From: Rhodopila globiformis
GTDB taxonomy: Bacteria; Pseudomonadota; Alphaproteobacteria; Acetobacterales; Acetobacteraceae
DNA: 64,000 nucleotides
Assembly: GCF_002937115.1 (NCBI RefSeq)
Contig: NZ_NHRY01000078.1
Coordinates: 1 to 64,000, forward strand
Direction of reading: 5' to 3'
The first letter of the stretch is position 1. Every line of letters begins with the position of its first letter. This document shows positions 45,229 to 56,926 of this stretch, in pieces. Below the pieces are notes generated by a model. That model did not search any database and was not told where the DNA came from. It saw only the letters and a list, made by a program, of their open reading frames with translations. The position numbers were made by a program, and so were the translations under genes.

Positions 45229-46431
45229 ATGAGCGAAGCGACCGGCACGACGCCCGCGATCGTCGAGATCGACAGTCATTCGATCAATTTCGGCCCGCAG
45301 CACCCCGCGGCGCACGGCGTGCTGCGCCTGATCCTGGAAATGGACGGCGAGATCATCGAACGCGCGGACCCGCATATCGGCCTGCTGCACCGCGGCACCG
45401 AGAAGCTGATGGAATACCGCACGTATCTACAGTCCGTGCCGTATTTCGACCGCCTCGACTACGTTTCGCCGATGTCCGAGGAGCACACCTACGCGCTTGC
45501 GGTGGAAAAGCTGCTCGGCATCACCGCGCCGGACCGCGCGCAGTGGATTCGCGTGTTGTTCGCCGAGATCACCCGGGTGCTGAACCACCTGCTGAACCTG
45601 ACGACCTACGCGCTCGACGTCGGCGCCATCACCCCGAGCCTGTGGGGGTTCGAGGAACGCGAAAAGCTGATGGAGTTCTACGAGGCGGCCTCCGGCGCAC
45701 GGCTGCACTCCAACTACTTCCGTCCGGGCGGCGTGGCGCGCGACCTGCCGGCCGGCCTGACCGACCGCATCCACGGGTGGAGCGAAACGTTCCCGAAGTT
45801 TATCGACGACCTGGAGGAACTGCTCACCGCCAACCGCATCTGGAAGCAGCGCACTGTCGATATCGGCGTGTTTACGGCCGAGCAGGCGCTGGCCTGGGGC
45901 TTTGCCGGCCCGCCGCTGCGCGCCTCCGGCGTGCCGTGGGACCTGCGCCGCTCGCAGCCGTACGACAAGTATAACGAGGTCGACTTCCAGGTTCCCGTCG
46001 GCCGCAACGGCGACTGCTACGACCGCTACCTGATCCGCATGTATGAGATGCGGGAGAGCGTGAAGATCATCCGCCAGTGCCTGCCGAAGATGCAGCCCGG
46101 GCCGGTGAAGGTGCAGGACCGCAAATTCTCGCCGCCGACGCGCGCCGAGATGAAGCGCTCGATGGAGGCGCTGATCCATCACTTCAAGCTGTTCACCGAA
46201 GGCTTCCACGTGCCGGCCGGCACGACATACACCGCGACGGAAAGCCCGAAGGGCGAGTTCGGCGTCTATCTGGTTGCCGACGGCACCAACCGGCCGTATC
46301 GTTGCAAGATCCGTCCAACCGGATTCGGCTTCCTCCAGGCAACCGATGCGATAGCCAAACGGCATATGCTGGCTGATATCACGGCGATCATCGGATCGAT
46401 GGATATCGTGTTCGGCGAAATCGACAGGTAG
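45229..46431 (+). CDS. nuoD: NADH-quinone oxidoreductase subunit D
   Basis: A 400-residue 49-kDa subunit forming the quinone-binding cavity with NuoB. Features: [23 protein letters not shown] near the start, the HRGTEKL motif, and a C-terminal [28 protein letters not shown] segment. The His of GPQHPAAHG lines the quinone site. Four bases after nuoC. The chain is related to hydrogenase large subunits but lacks their metal cysteines, as usual. Confidence 0.98.
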   Translation: MSEATGTTPAIVEIDSHSINFGPQHPAAHGVLRLILEMDGEIIERADPHIGLLHRGTEKLMEYRTYLQSVPYFDRLDYVSPMSEEHTYALAVEKLLGITAPDRAQWIRVLFAEITRVLNHLLNLTTYALDVGAITPSLWGFEEREKLMEFYEAASGARLHSNYFRPGGVARDLPAGLTDRIHGWSETFPKFIDDLEELLTANRIWKQRTVDIGVFTAEQALAWGFAGPPLRASGVPWDLRRSQPYDKYNEVDFQVPVGRNGDCYDRYLIRMYEMRESVKIIRQCLPKMQPGPVKVQDRKFSPPTRAEMKRSMEALIHHFKLFTEGFHVPAGTTYTATESPKGEFGVYLVADGTNRPYRCKIRPTGFGFLQATDAIAKRHMLADITAIIGSMDIVFGEIDR

Positions 46432-46434
46432 ACC

Positions 46435-47076
46435 ATGACGACAACCAATAGTTCGGAAACGTTCCGGCAACCGGACAGCTTCGCTTTCGATGCGGAAAGC
46501 GAGGCTGAAATCGCGCAGGTCATCACCAAGTACCCCGCCGGCAAGCAGGCGAGCGCGGTGATTCCGGCGCTGTACGTGGCGCAGCGGCAGATGCAGCGGC
46601 AGACCGGCAGCGCCTGGGTGCCGGTCAAGGCGATGGACGCGGTGGCGGCGCGGTTGGGCATGGCGCCGATCCGCGTCTATGAAGTCGCCACCTTCTACTT
46701 CATGTTCAACACAAAGCCGATCGGCAAGTATCACCTGCAGGTGTGCACCACCACGCCGTGCTGGCTGCGCGGCTCCGACCAGATCGTCCAGGCCTGCTGC
46801 CAGGAAACCGGCATCAAGCATTTCGGCGAAACCAGCGCGGACGGAATGTTCACCATGACCGAGGTCGAATGCCTCGGCGCCTGCGTGAACGCGCCCATCC
46901 TGCAGGTTGACGATGATTACTATGAAGATATGGATGCGGAGAAGGTGAAGGACCTGCTGGCCGCGCTGCGCCGCGGTGAGCGTCCGGCGCCGGGCTCCAT
47001 GACCGGACGCCAGACATCGGCTCCCGAAGGTGGCCCGAATACGTTGACCACGCTGCGCTTCGCGCCGGAGGGTTGA
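46435..47076 (+). CDS. nuoE: NADH-quinone oxidoreductase subunit E
   Basis: A 213-residue thioredoxin-like [2Fe-2S] subunit (cluster N1a). Four ligands: Cys104 and Cys109 (VCTTTPCWL), Cys146 and Cys150 (ECLGAC). The C-terminal tail of about 40 residues after KVKDLLAALRRGE is Pro/Gly-rich and of low conservation. Forms the NADH-dehydrogenase module with NuoF and NuoG. Its stop directly abuts the nuoF ATG. Confidence 0.97.
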   Translation: MTTTNSSETFRQPDSFAFDAESEAEIAQVITKYPAGKQASAVIPALYVAQRQMQRQTGSAWVPVKAMDAVAARLGMAPIRVYEVATFYFMFNTKPIGKYHLQVCTTTPCWLRGSDQIVQACCQETGIKHFGETSADGMFTMTEVECLGACVNAPILQVDDDYYEDMDAEKVKDLLAALRRGERPAPGSMTGRQTSAPEGGPNTLTTLRFAPEG

Positions 47077-48369
<1,293 letters not shown>

Positions 48370-48430
48370 GACTATAAGCTGTTGCGCAATAATCAAGGAC
48401 GTCCGGCGGACGAACAGGAGGATGCCCGTT

Positions 48431-48634
48431 ATGGATGACATACGTCCAGACCCGCGGCTCATCATCGAGAAGGGCGGATACACCCTTGATCGTGGCGGTA
48501 GAACGCGGCCTCCTGCGCGCCGGCCCGACCAGGAACCATGCCGGCCGGCAACGGGCGGCCCTACGCTGCCGCCGCTCAAGCCTGCCTCTACGTCGCCAGC
48601 CGCTCATTCCGGATCGAACAACAAGCATGGCTAA
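48431..48634 (+). CDS. Candidate small ORF between nuoF and nuoG
   Basis: A 67-codon frame from the ATG at 48431, which has AGGAGG at 48415-48420 with about 10 bases spacing, to a TAA that overlaps the nuoG start by 8 bases. The product would be basic and Pro-rich after an N-terminal MDDIRPDPRLIIEKGGYTLD. Ribosome-site spacing and the overlap with nuoG look like translational coupling. I recognise no family; it may be a leader that helps nuoG translation, or a chance frame. A second ATG at 48422 is too close to the ribosome site. Confidence 0.4.
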   Translation: MDDIRPDPRLIIEKGGYTLDRGGRTRPPARRPDQEPCRPATGGPTLPPLKPASTSPAAHSGSNNKHG

Positions 48635-50684
48635 AGTCACCATCGACGGCATCACGGTCGACGTCGCCAACGGCTCGACCATCCTCCAGGCCGCGGAGCA
48701 GGCGGGCGTGGAAATCCCGCGCTTCTGCTACCACGAGCGCCTGTCCATCGCCGGCAACTGCCGCATGTGCCTGGTGGAGGTCGAGAAGGCGCCACCCAAG
48801 CCGATTGCCTCCTGCGGCTACCCGGTGGCCGACGGCATGGTCGTGCACACCGACACGCCGATGGTCCGCAACGCCCGCCGCGGCGTGATGGAATTCCTGC
48901 TGATCAACCACCCGCTGGACTGCCCGATTTGCGACCAGGGCGGCGAGTGCGACCTGCAGGACCAGGCGCTTGGCTACGGCATGGACCACTCGCGCTACGC
49001 CGAGAACAAGCGCGCCGTGCCGGACAAGAACCTCGGCCCGCTGGTGAAGACCTCGATGAACCGCTGCATCCACTGCACGCGCTGCATCCGCTTCATCACC
49101 GAGATCGCCGGCGTGCCCGACCTCGGCGCCACCGCCCGCGGCGAGCACATGGAAGTCGGCACCTATGTGGAAAAGGCGCTCGGCTCGGAACTATCCGGCA
49201 ACATCATCGACCTGTGCCCCGTCGGCGCGCTGACCTCGAAGCCGTATGCCTTCGTCGCCCGCCCGTGGGAACTGGCGAAGACCGACAGCATCGACGTGCT
49301 GGACGCCGTCGGTTGCAACATCCGCATCGACTCCCGCGGCCCGGAAGTGCTGCGCATCCTGCCGCGCATCAATGAGGACGTGAACGAGGAGTGGCTGGGC
49401 GACAAGTCCCGCTTCGCCGTCGATGGCCTGAAGCGCCGCCGCCTGGATCGTCCGTGGGTGCGCGAGAACGGCAAGCTGCGCGCCGCCACATGGGACGAGG
49501 CCTTCGCCACCATCGCCGCCAAGCTCAAGCCGCTCGCCGGCCACAAGATCGGCGCCATCGCCGGCGACCTGTGCGACGCCGAGAGCATGCTGGCGCTGAA
49601 GGACCTGATGGACAGCCTGGGCTCGGTCAACCTCGACTGCCGGCAGGACGGCGCCCGGCTTGACCCGGCGCGGCGGGATTTCTACTGCTTCAACACCTCG
49701 ATCGCCGGGATCGAGGAAGCCGACGCGCTGCTGATCGTCGGGTCGAACCCGCGCAAGGAAGCGCCGGTGCTGAACGCGCGCATCCGCAAGGCGTGGCTCC
49801 ACAGCGGCATGCCCATCGGCGTCATCGGCCCGGACACCGACCTGACCTACGCGGTGACGCAACTCGGCATGCGGCCGGTGGTGCTGAGCAACCTGGTGCA
49901 TGATACGCACCCGTTCATCAAGGTGCTGCAGGAGGCGAAAAAGCCGATGATCATCGTCGGGCAGGGCGCGCTGGCGCGGCCCGACGGCAATTCCGTGCTG
50001 GCCGCGGCCTGGCAACTGGCGGCGCATGTCGGCGCGCTGACGCCGGAATGGCACGGCTTCAACGTGCTGCACACCGCGGCGGCCCGCGTCGGCGCGCTGG
50101 ACCTGGGCTTCGTCCCGGGGCCGAACGGCAAGGGCATGAACGCGATGCTGGGCGACGGGGTGGATTTCCTCTGGCTGCTCGGCGCCGACTCGGTCGATCC
50201 GGCGCGCATCGGCGACAACACCTTCGTGGTCTACCAAGGCCACCACGGCGACGTCGGCGCGCACCGGGCGGACGTGATCCTGCCCGGCGCGGCCTACACG
50301 GAAAAGTCCGGCACCTACGTCAACACCGAGGGCCGGGTGCAGCGCGGCCTTCGCGCGGTGTACCCGCCCGGCGAGGCGCGCGAGGACTGGACGATCCTGC
50401 GCGCGTTCAGCGCCGTCCTCGGCAGGACGCTGCCGTACGACACCATCGAGGCGCTGCGCGCCCGGCTGGAGCAGGTCAACCCGGTGTTCGGCCGCGTCGG
50501 CCACCTGCCGCGCTTCGGCTGCTCGGACCAGGCTGGCCCGACCGGCGACATCACCGCGCTGTCGGACGCGCCGTTCGTCGCGGCGGTGACCAACTACTAC
50601 CAGACCGACCCGATCAGCCGGGCCAGTCCCACCATGGCCGCCTGCGTGGCGGCGCAGACGACCCCGGCGCTGGCGGCGGAGTAG
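48627..50684 (+). CDS. nuoG: NADH-quinone oxidoreductase subunit G
   Basis: A 685-residue subunit carrying several iron-sulfur clusters on an inactive molybdopterin-enzyme fold. [2Fe-2S] ligands Cys34, Cys45, Cys48 and Cys63; N5-type ligands His95, Cys99, Cys102 and Cys108 ([15 protein letters not shown]); N4 ligands in [12 protein letters not shown] and a later Cys (DLCPVGAL). The C-terminal half keeps the oxidoreductase fold. ATG at 48627 ([13 protein letters not shown]) is the family start; an open frame to 48435 upstream is not used. Confidence 0.98.
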   Translation: MAKVTIDGITVDVANGSTILQAAEQAGVEIPRFCYHERLSIAGNCRMCLVEVEKAPPKPIASCGYPVADGMVVHTDTPMVRNARRGVMEFLLINHPLDCPICDQGGECDLQDQALGYGMDHSRYAENKRAVPDKNLGPLVKTSMNRCIHCTRCIRFITEIAGVPDLGATARGEHMEVGTYVEKALGSELSGNIIDLCPVGALTSKPYAFVARPWELAKTDSIDVLDAVGCNIRIDSRGPEVLRILPRINEDVNEEWLGDKSRFAVDGLKRRRLDRPWVRENGKLRAATWDEAFATIAAKLKPLAGHKIGAIAGDLCDAESMLALKDLMDSLGSVNLDCRQDGARLDPARRDFYCFNTSIAGIEEADALLIVGSNPRKEAPVLNARIRKAWLHSGMPIGVIGPDTDLTYAVTQLGMRPVVLSNLVHDTHPFIKVLQEAKKPMIIVGQGALARPDGNSVLAAAWQLAAHVGALTPEWHGFNVLHTAAARVGALDLGFVPGPNGKGMNAMLGDGVDFLWLLGADSVDPARIGDNTFVVYQGHHGDVGAHRADVILPGAAYTEKSGTYVNTEGRVQRGLRAVYPPGEAREDWTILRAFSAVLGRTLPYDTIEALRARLEQVNPVFGRVGHLPRFGCSDQAGPTGDITALSDAPFVAAVTNYYQTDPISRASPTMAACVAAQTTPALAAE

Positions 50685-50688
50685 GCGG

Positions 50689-51699
50689 ATGTACGAGTTC
50701 TTCCACGACACCAACCTCGGCCTGGTCCTGCTGACCGTGGGCGAGTGCCTGGCCCTGCTGGTGCCGCTGCTGATCGCCGTCGCCTACCTGACCTACGCCG
50801 AGCGCAAGGTCCTGGCGGCGATCCAGTTGCGCAAGGGGCCGAACGTGGTCGGGCCGTTCGGCCTGCTGCAGCCGTTCGCCGACGCGCTGAAGATGCTGAC
50901 GAAGGAGACCATCATCCCGTCGGGATCGAACCGCGTCCTGTTCCTGCTCGCGCCGATGCTGACCTTTCTGCTGGCGATGCTGGCCTGGGCCGTCATCCCG
51001 GTGAACGCGGGCTGGGTGGCGGCGGACATCAACGTCGGCATCCTGTACCTGTTCGCGATCTCCTCGCTCGGCGTGTACGGCATCATCATCGCCGGCTGGG
51101 CGTCGAACTCGAAATACGCCTTCCTGGGCGCGCTGCGCTCGGCGGCGCAAATGGTCAGCTACGAGGTCTCGATGGGCTTCGTGCTGGTCAGCGTGCTGCT
51201 GTGCGTCGGCTCGCTGAACCTGTCCGATATTGTGCTGGCGCAGCGGCATATCTGGTTCTGCATCCCGCTGCTGCCGATGTTCGTCATCTTCTTCGTCTCG
51301 GCGCTGGCGGAGACCAACCGCTCGCCGTTCGACCTGCCGGAGGGGGAGTCGGAAATCGTCGCCGGGTTCTTCGTCGAATATTCGTCCATGAGCTTCGGGC
51401 TGTTCTTCCTCGGCGAATACGCGAACATGATCCTCATGAGCGCGATGACCTCTATCCTGTTCCTGGGTGGCTGGCTCGGCCCGTTCGGCTTGCTGCCGCA
51501 GCTTGGGCCGCTGTGGCTGATCCTGAAGATCTGCGTCCTGCTGTTCCTGTTCATCTGGATCCGGGGCACCATGCCACGCTACCGCTACGACCAGCTGATG
51601 CGGTTGGGCTGGAAGGTGTTCCTGCCGTTTTCATTGCTGTGGCTGGTGCTGACCGCCGGTGCGCTGCTGGCCTTCGGATGGCTGCCGAATGTCGCGTGA
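50689..51699 (+). CDS. nuoH: NADH-quinone oxidoreductase subunit H
   Basis: A 336-residue membrane subunit at the junction with the peripheral arm, eight helices. Signatures: [38 protein letters not shown], which forms part of the quinone entrance, and [28 protein letters not shown], the conserved acidic loop. Four bases after nuoG and 38 bases before nuoI. Confidence 0.98.
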   Translation: MYEFFHDTNLGLVLLTVGECLALLVPLLIAVAYLTYAERKVLAAIQLRKGPNVVGPFGLLQPFADALKMLTKETIIPSGSNRVLFLLAPMLTFLLAMLAWAVIPVNAGWVAADINVGILYLFAISSLGVYGIIIAGWASNSKYAFLGALRSAAQMVSYEVSMGFVLVSVLLCVGSLNLSDIVLAQRHIWFCIPLLPMFVIFFVSALAETNRSPFDLPEGESEIVAGFFVEYSSMSFGLFFLGEYANMILMSAMTSILFLGGWLGPFGLLPQLGPLWLILKICVLLFLFIWIRGTMPRYRYDQLMRLGWKVFLPFSLLWLVLTAGALLAFGWLPNVA

Positions 51700-51737
51700 C
51701 CCGGACCTGCACCTGACCCCGTCGGCGGAGGCCTGAC

Positions 51738-52226
51738 ATGGCATTTATCGACCGCACAGCGCGCAGCCTGCTGCTTGGCGAGTTGCTCGCCGGGCTGGGC
51801 CTGACCCTGCGCTACTTCTTCAAGCAGAAGGCCACCATCAACTACCCCTATGAGAAGGGGCCAATCAGCCCGCGGTTCAAAGGGGAGCACGCGCTGCGGC
51901 GCTACCCGAACGGCGAGGAACGCTGCATCGCCTGCAAGCTGTGCGAGGCGATCTGCCCGGCGCAGGCGATCACCATCGAGGCGGAGCCCCGCAGCGACGG
52001 CTCGCGGCGCACCACGCGCTATGACATCGACATGACCAAGTGCATCTACTGCGGCCTGTGCGAGGAAGCCTGCCCGGTGGATGCCATCGTCGAGGGCCCG
52101 AACTTCGAGTTCGCCACCGAGACGCGCGAGGAACTGCTCTACAACAAGGACAAGCTGCTGGCGAACGGCGACCGTTGGGAACCCGAGATCGCCCGCCGGC
52201 TGGAACTGGACGCGCCCTACCGATGA
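51738..52226 (+). CDS. nuoI: NADH-quinone oxidoreductase subunit I
   Basis: A 162-residue ferredoxin-like subunit with two [4Fe-4S] clusters (N6a, N6b). Ligands: Cys63, Cys66, Cys69, Cys73 ([16 protein letters not shown]) and Cys102, Cys105, Cys108, Cys112 ([16 protein letters not shown]). Its stop overlaps the nuoJ start (ATGA). Start ATG at 51738 after a GGAGG-type site. Confidence 0.98.
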   Translation: MAFIDRTARSLLLGELLAGLGLTLRYFFKQKATINYPYEKGPISPRFKGEHALRRYPNGEERCIACKLCEAICPAQAITIEAEPRSDGSRRTTRYDIDMTKCIYCGLCEEACPVDAIVEGPNFEFATETREELLYNKDKLLANGDRWEPEIARRLELDAPYR

Positions 52227-52924
52227 TCACCCAGATCCTGTTCTATCTGTTCGCCGTGGTCCTGCTGGGTTCGGCGGCGGCGGTGGTCAGTGCCCGCAAT
52301 CCGGTGCACTCGGTGCTGTTCCTGATCCTGGCGTTCTTCAACGCCGCGGCGCTGTTCCTGATCGCCGGGGCCGAGTTCCTGGCGATGATCCTGGTCATCG
52401 TCTACGTCGGCGCCGTCGCGGTGCTGTTCCTGTTCGTGGTGATGATGCTGGACGTGGACTTCGCCGAGTTGCGAAGCGGCTTCCAGCGCTATCTGCCGGT
52501 TGGCGCCACGGTCGGCGCGGTACTGCTGATCGAGCTTGGCCTGGTGCTGAGCGGCTGGACCTTCGCGACGGACTCCGCGCACCTGCGCATGTCGCCGGCG
52601 CCGGTGGGAATGTCGAACACCGAGGCGCTGGGGCGGATCCTCTACACCGACTACGTCTTCCTGTTCCAGATCGCCGGCCTGATCCTGCTGGTGGCGATGA
52701 TCGGCGCGATCGTGCTGACGTTGCGGCGGCGCAAGACCTCGCGGCACCAGATCATCCGCGTGCAGACCGAGCGCGCGGTGACCGAGACGCTGGAGATGAT
52801 CCCGGCGCCGCTGGGCGCGGGGGTGGCGTCGATGGGCGGCTACCGGCGCCCCAAGGTGGCCGAGCCCGAGCCGGTCGTGGCGGAAGAGGCCGAGGCGGAG
52901 GGGCACGGCCATGGGCACCATTAG
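52223..52924 (+). CDS. nuoJ: NADH-quinone oxidoreductase subunit J
   Basis: A 233-residue membrane subunit, five helices (for example [72 protein letters not shown]). The C-terminal tail ([23 protein letters not shown]) is acidic and ends in alternating Gly-His, a small oddity. The usual 4-base overlap with nuoI shows coupling. A repeat-bearing gap of 222 bases follows before nuoK. Confidence 0.97.
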   Translation: MITQILFYLFAVVLLGSAAAVVSARNPVHSVLFLILAFFNAAALFLIAGAEFLAMILVIVYVGAVAVLFLFVVMMLDVDFAELRSGFQRYLPVGATVGAVLLIELGLVLSGWTFATDSAHLRMSPAPVGMSNTEALGRILYTDYVFLFQIAGLILLVAMIGAIVLTLRRRKTSRHQIIRVQTERAVTETLEMIPAPLGAGVASMGGYRRPKVAEPEPVVAEEAEAEGHGHGHH

Positions 52925-52972
52925 GAACGCCGTGGCGCCCGGCAACGTAGCGTTGGCGCCGCGCGCTGTGCC

Positions 52973-53116
52973 CTCTCCGTCATGGCCGGGCGTGTCCCGG
53001 CCATCCACCCCCCACCGTCGCAGCGCGCATGGCGGCGTAAGTTCTTCGCCCCATCCTCATGGCCACCCAACCGTCGAAGCGCAGATGGCCGGGACAGGCT
53101 CGGCCATGACGGAGAG
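52973..53116. repeat. Palindromic repeat in the nuoJ-nuoK gap
   Basis: Arms 52973-53005 and 53084-53116 are inverted repeats of 33 bp with two mismatches; the arm starts CTCTCCGTCATGGCCGGGC. The spacer is 78 nt. The CCGTCATGGCC core is the same as in the MITE-like palindromes elsewhere in the window. The gap holds no gene. It is transcribed with the nuo operon, so it may form an RNA hairpin. Confidence 0.75.
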
Positions 53117-53146
53117 CGCCCGTCCAACCCTCGGGAGAAAACGTCC

Positions 53147-53458
53147 ATGATGGCCGTCGGCCTCGGACACTACCTGACTGTGTCCGCCATCCTGCTCGTC
53201 CTGGGCATTTTCGGCATCTTCCTCAACCGCAAGAACATCATCATCATTCTGATGTCGATCGAGCTCATCCTGCTCGCGGTCAACCTGAACTTCGTCGCTT
53301 TCTCCGCCGCGCTGAACGACATGGCCGGGCAGGTGATGGCCATGCTGGTGCTGACCGTCGCGGCGGCCGAGGCGGCGATCGGCCTGGCGATCGTGGTGAT
53401 CTACTTCCGCAACCGCGGATCGATCCAGGTTGAAGACGTCAACCTGATGAAGGGCTGA
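53147..53458 (+). CDS. nuoK: NADH-quinone oxidoreductase subunit K
   Basis: A 103-residue three-helix membrane subunit: [53 protein letters not shown], with the conserved Glu of [10 protein letters not shown] in the proton path, then [23 protein letters not shown] with the second conserved Glu. ATG at 53147 or 53150; GGGAGAAAA upstream fits the former. It follows the repeat-bearing gap. Confidence 0.97.
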   Translation: MMAVGLGHYLTVSAILLVLGIFGIFLNRKNIIIILMSIELILLAVNLNFVAFSAALNDMAGQVMAMLVLTVAAAEAAIGLAIVVIYFRNRGSIQVEDVNLMKG

Positions 53459-53460
53459 CC

Positions 53461-55389
53461 ATGCTGTATGCTCTCGCCGTCTTCACGCCGCTGGCCGGCG
53501 CCATGGTTTCCGGCCTGCTCGGCCGCATCATCGGCGACAAGGCCGCCATGGGCGCTTCCGTCCTCGGCATGATCGTCGCCGCCATCTGCGGCCCGCTGGC
53601 CTTCTTCCAGATCACCGCCGGCAATCCGCCGGGTCTGCTCGACATCGGCTCCTGGATCGAGTCCGGCCGGTTCCACGTGGACTGGGCGCTGCGCTACGAC
53701 ACCCTGTCCGCCGTCATGGTGGCGATGGTGACGTTCGTGTCGATGCTGATCCACGTCTATTCCATCGGCTACATGGGCCACGACGCCCGGCCGCGGTATC
53801 GCTTCTTCGCCTACCTGTCGCTGTTCAGCTTCGCCATGCTGATGCTGGTCACGGCCGACAACCTGGCGCAGCTGTTCTTCGGCTGGGAAGGCGTCGGCCT
53901 GTGCTCCTACCTGCTGATTGGCTACTGGTATGACCGCCCGAGCGCCTGCGCCGCGGCGATCAAGGCGTTCATCGTCAACCGCATGGCGGACCTGCCGTTC
54001 GCCGTCGGCCTGGCGCTGATCTTCTTCAAGTTCGGCTCGATCGAGTTCGCCACGATCTTCCCGGCTGTGCCGCAGCACCTGCACGACACCTACACGCTGT
54101 TCGGCACAACCTTCCCGGCGCTGGAGGTCATCGCCTTCCTGCTGTTCATCGGCGCCATGGGCAAGTCGGCGCAGCTTGGCTTCCATGTCTGGCTGCCGGA
54201 CGCGATGGAGGGCCCGACGCCGGTCTCCGCCCTGATCCATGCCGCGACGATGGTGACCGCGGGCGTGTTCCTGGTGGCGCGGATGTCGCCGCTGATGGAG
54301 TATACGCCCTATGCGCTGGGCTTCGTCACCTTTATCGGCGCCTCCACCGCGCTGTTCGCCGCGACCATCGGCTGCACGCAGTTCGACATCAAGCGGGTGA
54401 TCGCCTACTCGACCTGCTCGCAGCTTGGCTACATGTTCGCCGCGGCCGGTGTCGGCGTGTACCAGGCGTCGATCTTCCACCTGATCACGCATGCCTTCTT
54501 CAAGGCGCTGCTGTTCCTGTCCGCCGGCTCGGTGATCCACGCCATGTCGGACGAGCAGGACATGCGCAAGATGGGCGGGCTGGCGCGCAAGATCCCGATC
54601 ACCGCGGCGGTGATGTGGATCGGCAACCTGGCGCTGGCCGGCATTCCGCCGTTCGCTGGCTACTACTCGAAGGACGCCATCATCTCCGCCACCTACGCCG
54701 CCGGCACGCCAATCGGCTATTACGGCTTCTTCTGCACCGTGGCGGCCGCGGCGCTGACCGCGTTCTACTCCTGGCGGCTGCTGTTCATGACCTTCCACGG
54801 CAAGGCACGTGCCGATCACCATACGATGGAGCACGTGCATGAGAGCCCGTGGGTGATGCTGGTGCCGCTGATCCTCCTGGCCACCGGCGCCGTCGTCGCC
54901 GGCTACCTGCTGTCCGGATGGTTCATCGGCGCCGGCTGGCAGCACTTCTGGAACGGCTCGATCTACAACGGCGCGCACAACGACGTGCTGGCGCGGATCG
55001 AGGAAAACCCCATCTGGGTCGATTACATCCCGCTGGTCGTCGGCCTTGCCGGCATCGCCGTGGCGTTCGTGATGTATATCCTGAACCCGCTGCTGCCGGT
55101 GCGCCTGTCGCAGACCTTCAGCGGCCCGTACCGCTTCGTCTTCAACAAGTGGTATTTCGACGAACTGTTCGACGCCATCCTGGTGCAGCCGTCGATCCGC
55201 CTGGCCCGCATCTTCTGGCAGACGGGCGACGCCACCATCATCGACGGCGTGCCCAACGGCCTGGCCGAACTGACCGTCGACGGCTCCCGCCAGGCGGTCA
55301 AGATCCAGACCGGCTCGCTGGCCGTCTATGCCTTCGTCATGCTGATCGGCGTCGTCGTGCTGATCGGTGTCTTCATGCTGAGCCGGTGA
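53461..55389 (+). CDS. nuoL: NADH-quinone oxidoreductase subunit L
   Basis: A 642-residue antiporter-like proton-pumping subunit, about 16 helices. Conserved TM5-TM8 elements: [19 protein letters not shown] (key Glu), [60 protein letters not shown] (key Lys) and [24 protein letters not shown]. The C-terminal lateral helix is present. Two bases after nuoK. Confidence 0.98.
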   Translation: MLYALAVFTPLAGAMVSGLLGRIIGDKAAMGASVLGMIVAAICGPLAFFQITAGNPPGLLDIGSWIESGRFHVDWALRYDTLSAVMVAMVTFVSMLIHVYSIGYMGHDARPRYRFFAYLSLFSFAMLMLVTADNLAQLFFGWEGVGLCSYLLIGYWYDRPSACAAAIKAFIVNRMADLPFAVGLALIFFKFGSIEFATIFPAVPQHLHDTYTLFGTTFPALEVIAFLLFIGAMGKSAQLGFHVWLPDAMEGPTPVSALIHAATMVTAGVFLVARMSPLMEYTPYALGFVTFIGASTALFAATIGCTQFDIKRVIAYSTCSQLGYMFAAAGVGVYQASIFHLITHAFFKALLFLSAGSVIHAMSDEQDMRKMGGLARKIPITAAVMWIGNLALAGIPPFAGYYSKDAIISATYAAGTPIGYYGFFCTVAAAALTAFYSWRLLFMTFHGKARADHHTMEHVHESPWVMLVPLILLATGAVVAGYLLSGWFIGAGWQHFWNGSIYNGAHNDVLARIEENPIWVDYIPLVVGLAGIAVAFVMYILNPLLPVRLSQTFSGPYRFVFNKWYFDELFDAILVQPSIRLARIFWQTGDATIIDGVPNGLAELTVDGSRQAVKIQTGSLAVYAFVMLIGVVVLIGVFMLSR

Positions 55390-55402
55390 GGATTTGCCTG
55401 CC

Positions 55403-56926
55403 ATGACCAATGCCGCCGGTTTCCCGATCCTGTCGCTGATCACCTGGCTGCCGCTCGTCGGCTGCGTGATCATCATGATGGTCCGGGGCGACGAGGAGAC
55501 CATCGCCTCCAACGCCCGCTGGGCCGCGCTGTGGACCAGCCTGATCGTTCTTGCGCTGTCGCTGGTGCTGTGGGTGCTGTTCGACCAGTCCGACCCCGGC
55601 TTCCAGTTCAACGAGAGCGTCTCGTGGCTGCCCGAGTACAAAGTCGGCTACAAGATGGGCGTCGACGGCATTTCCGTGCTGTTCGTCCTGCTCTCGACCC
55701 TGCTGACGCCGATCTGCATCCTGTCGGCGTGGGACGTGATCAAGGTCAAGGTGAGGGAGTTCATGCTGAGCTTCCTGATCCTGGAGACCATGATGGTGGG
55801 CATGTTCTGCGCCACCGACTTCGTGCTGTTCTACATGTTCTTCGAGGGCGTGCTGATCCCGATGTACCTGATCATCGGCATCTGGGGCGGCCCGCGGCGC
55901 GTGTATTCGGCGGTGAAATTCTTTCTCTACACGTTGACCGGCTCGGTGCTGATGCTGCTGGCGCTGATCGCCATGTGGGTCCACGCCGGCACCACCGACA
56001 TCGTCACGCTGCTGCACACGCCCTTCCCGGCGAGCATGCAGACCTGGCTGTTCCTGGCATTCTTTGCCTCGTTCGCGGTGAAGGTGCCGATGTGGCCGGT
56101 GCACACCTGGTTGCCGGACGCGCACGTCGAGGCGCCGACGGCGGGATCGGTGATCCTGGCGGGCGTGCTGCTGAAGATGGGCGGCTACGGGTTTCTGCGC
56201 TTCTCGATCCCGATGCTGCCTGACGCCTCGACCCATTTCGCGCCGTTCATGTTCGCCCTGTCGGTGGTGGCGGTGATCTACACCTCCCTGGTCGCGCTGG
56301 CGCAGGAGGACATGAAGAAGCTGATCGCCTATTCCTCGGTCGCGCACATGGGCGTGGTGACCATCGGCATGTTCACCTTCAACTTCCAGGGCATCGCCGG
56401 CTCGATCTTCCAGATGCTGTCGCACGGCATCGTCTCCAGCGCGCTGTTCCTGATCGTCGGCGTCGTGTACGACCGCATCCATACGCGTGAGATTGCCCGC
56501 TACGGCGGCCTGGGCGACCGGATGCCGAGCTATGCGCTGGTGTTCATGCTGTTCACCATGGCCTCGGTCGGCTTGCCGGGCACCTCGGGCTTCGTGGGCG
56601 AATTCCTGGTGATCATCGGCGCGCTGCAGGTGAATTTCTGGCTCGCCCTGCTGGGCGGCATGGGGATGATCCTGGGCGCGGCGTACATGCTGTGGCTGTA
56701 CCGCCGGGTGATCTTCGGCCGGATCACGCACGCCGATCTGCGCAGCATCCTGGACCTCAGCCCGCGTGAGTGGGCGGTGTTCGCGCCGCTGATGGTGCTG
56801 ACGCTGTGGATGGGCGTGTATCCGTCCAGCTTCACCAGCTACTTCGATGCGAGCGTGGGGGCGATGGTGCAGCACCATACCGCCGCGCTCGCCACCACCA
56901 CCAAGCTTGCCGGGATGGTGCACTGA
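55403..56926 (+). CDS. nuoM: NADH-quinone oxidoreductase subunit M
   Basis: A 507-residue antiporter-like proton-pumping subunit. Visible: [22 protein letters not shown] (key Glu), [40 protein letters not shown] (key Lys), [27 protein letters not shown] and [19 protein letters not shown] at 55403 follows nuoL by 13 bases; a TTG at 55394 is also possible. Its TGA overlaps the nuoN ATG. Confidence 0.98.
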   Translation: MTNAAGFPILSLITWLPLVGCVIIMMVRGDEETIASNARWAALWTSLIVLALSLVLWVLFDQSDPGFQFNESVSWLPEYKVGYKMGVDGISVLFVLLSTLLTPICILSAWDVIKVKVREFMLSFLILETMMVGMFCATDFVLFYMFFEGVLIPMYLIIGIWGGPRRVYSAVKFFLYTLTGSVLMLLALIAMWVHAGTTDIVTLLHTPFPASMQTWLFLAFFASFAVKVPMWPVHTWLPDAHVEAPTAGSVILAGVLLKMGGYGFLRFSIPMLPDASTHFAPFMFALSVVAVIYTSLVALAQEDMKKLIAYSSVAHMGVVTIGMFTFNFQGIAGSIFQMLSHGIVSSALFLIVGVVYDRIHTREIARYGGLGDRMPSYALVFMLFTMASVGLPGTSGFVGEFLVIIGALQVNFWLALLGGMGMILGAAYMLWLYRRVIFGRITHADLRSILDLSPREWAVFAPLMVLTLWMGVYPSSFTSYFDASVGAMVQHHTAALATTTKLAGMVH

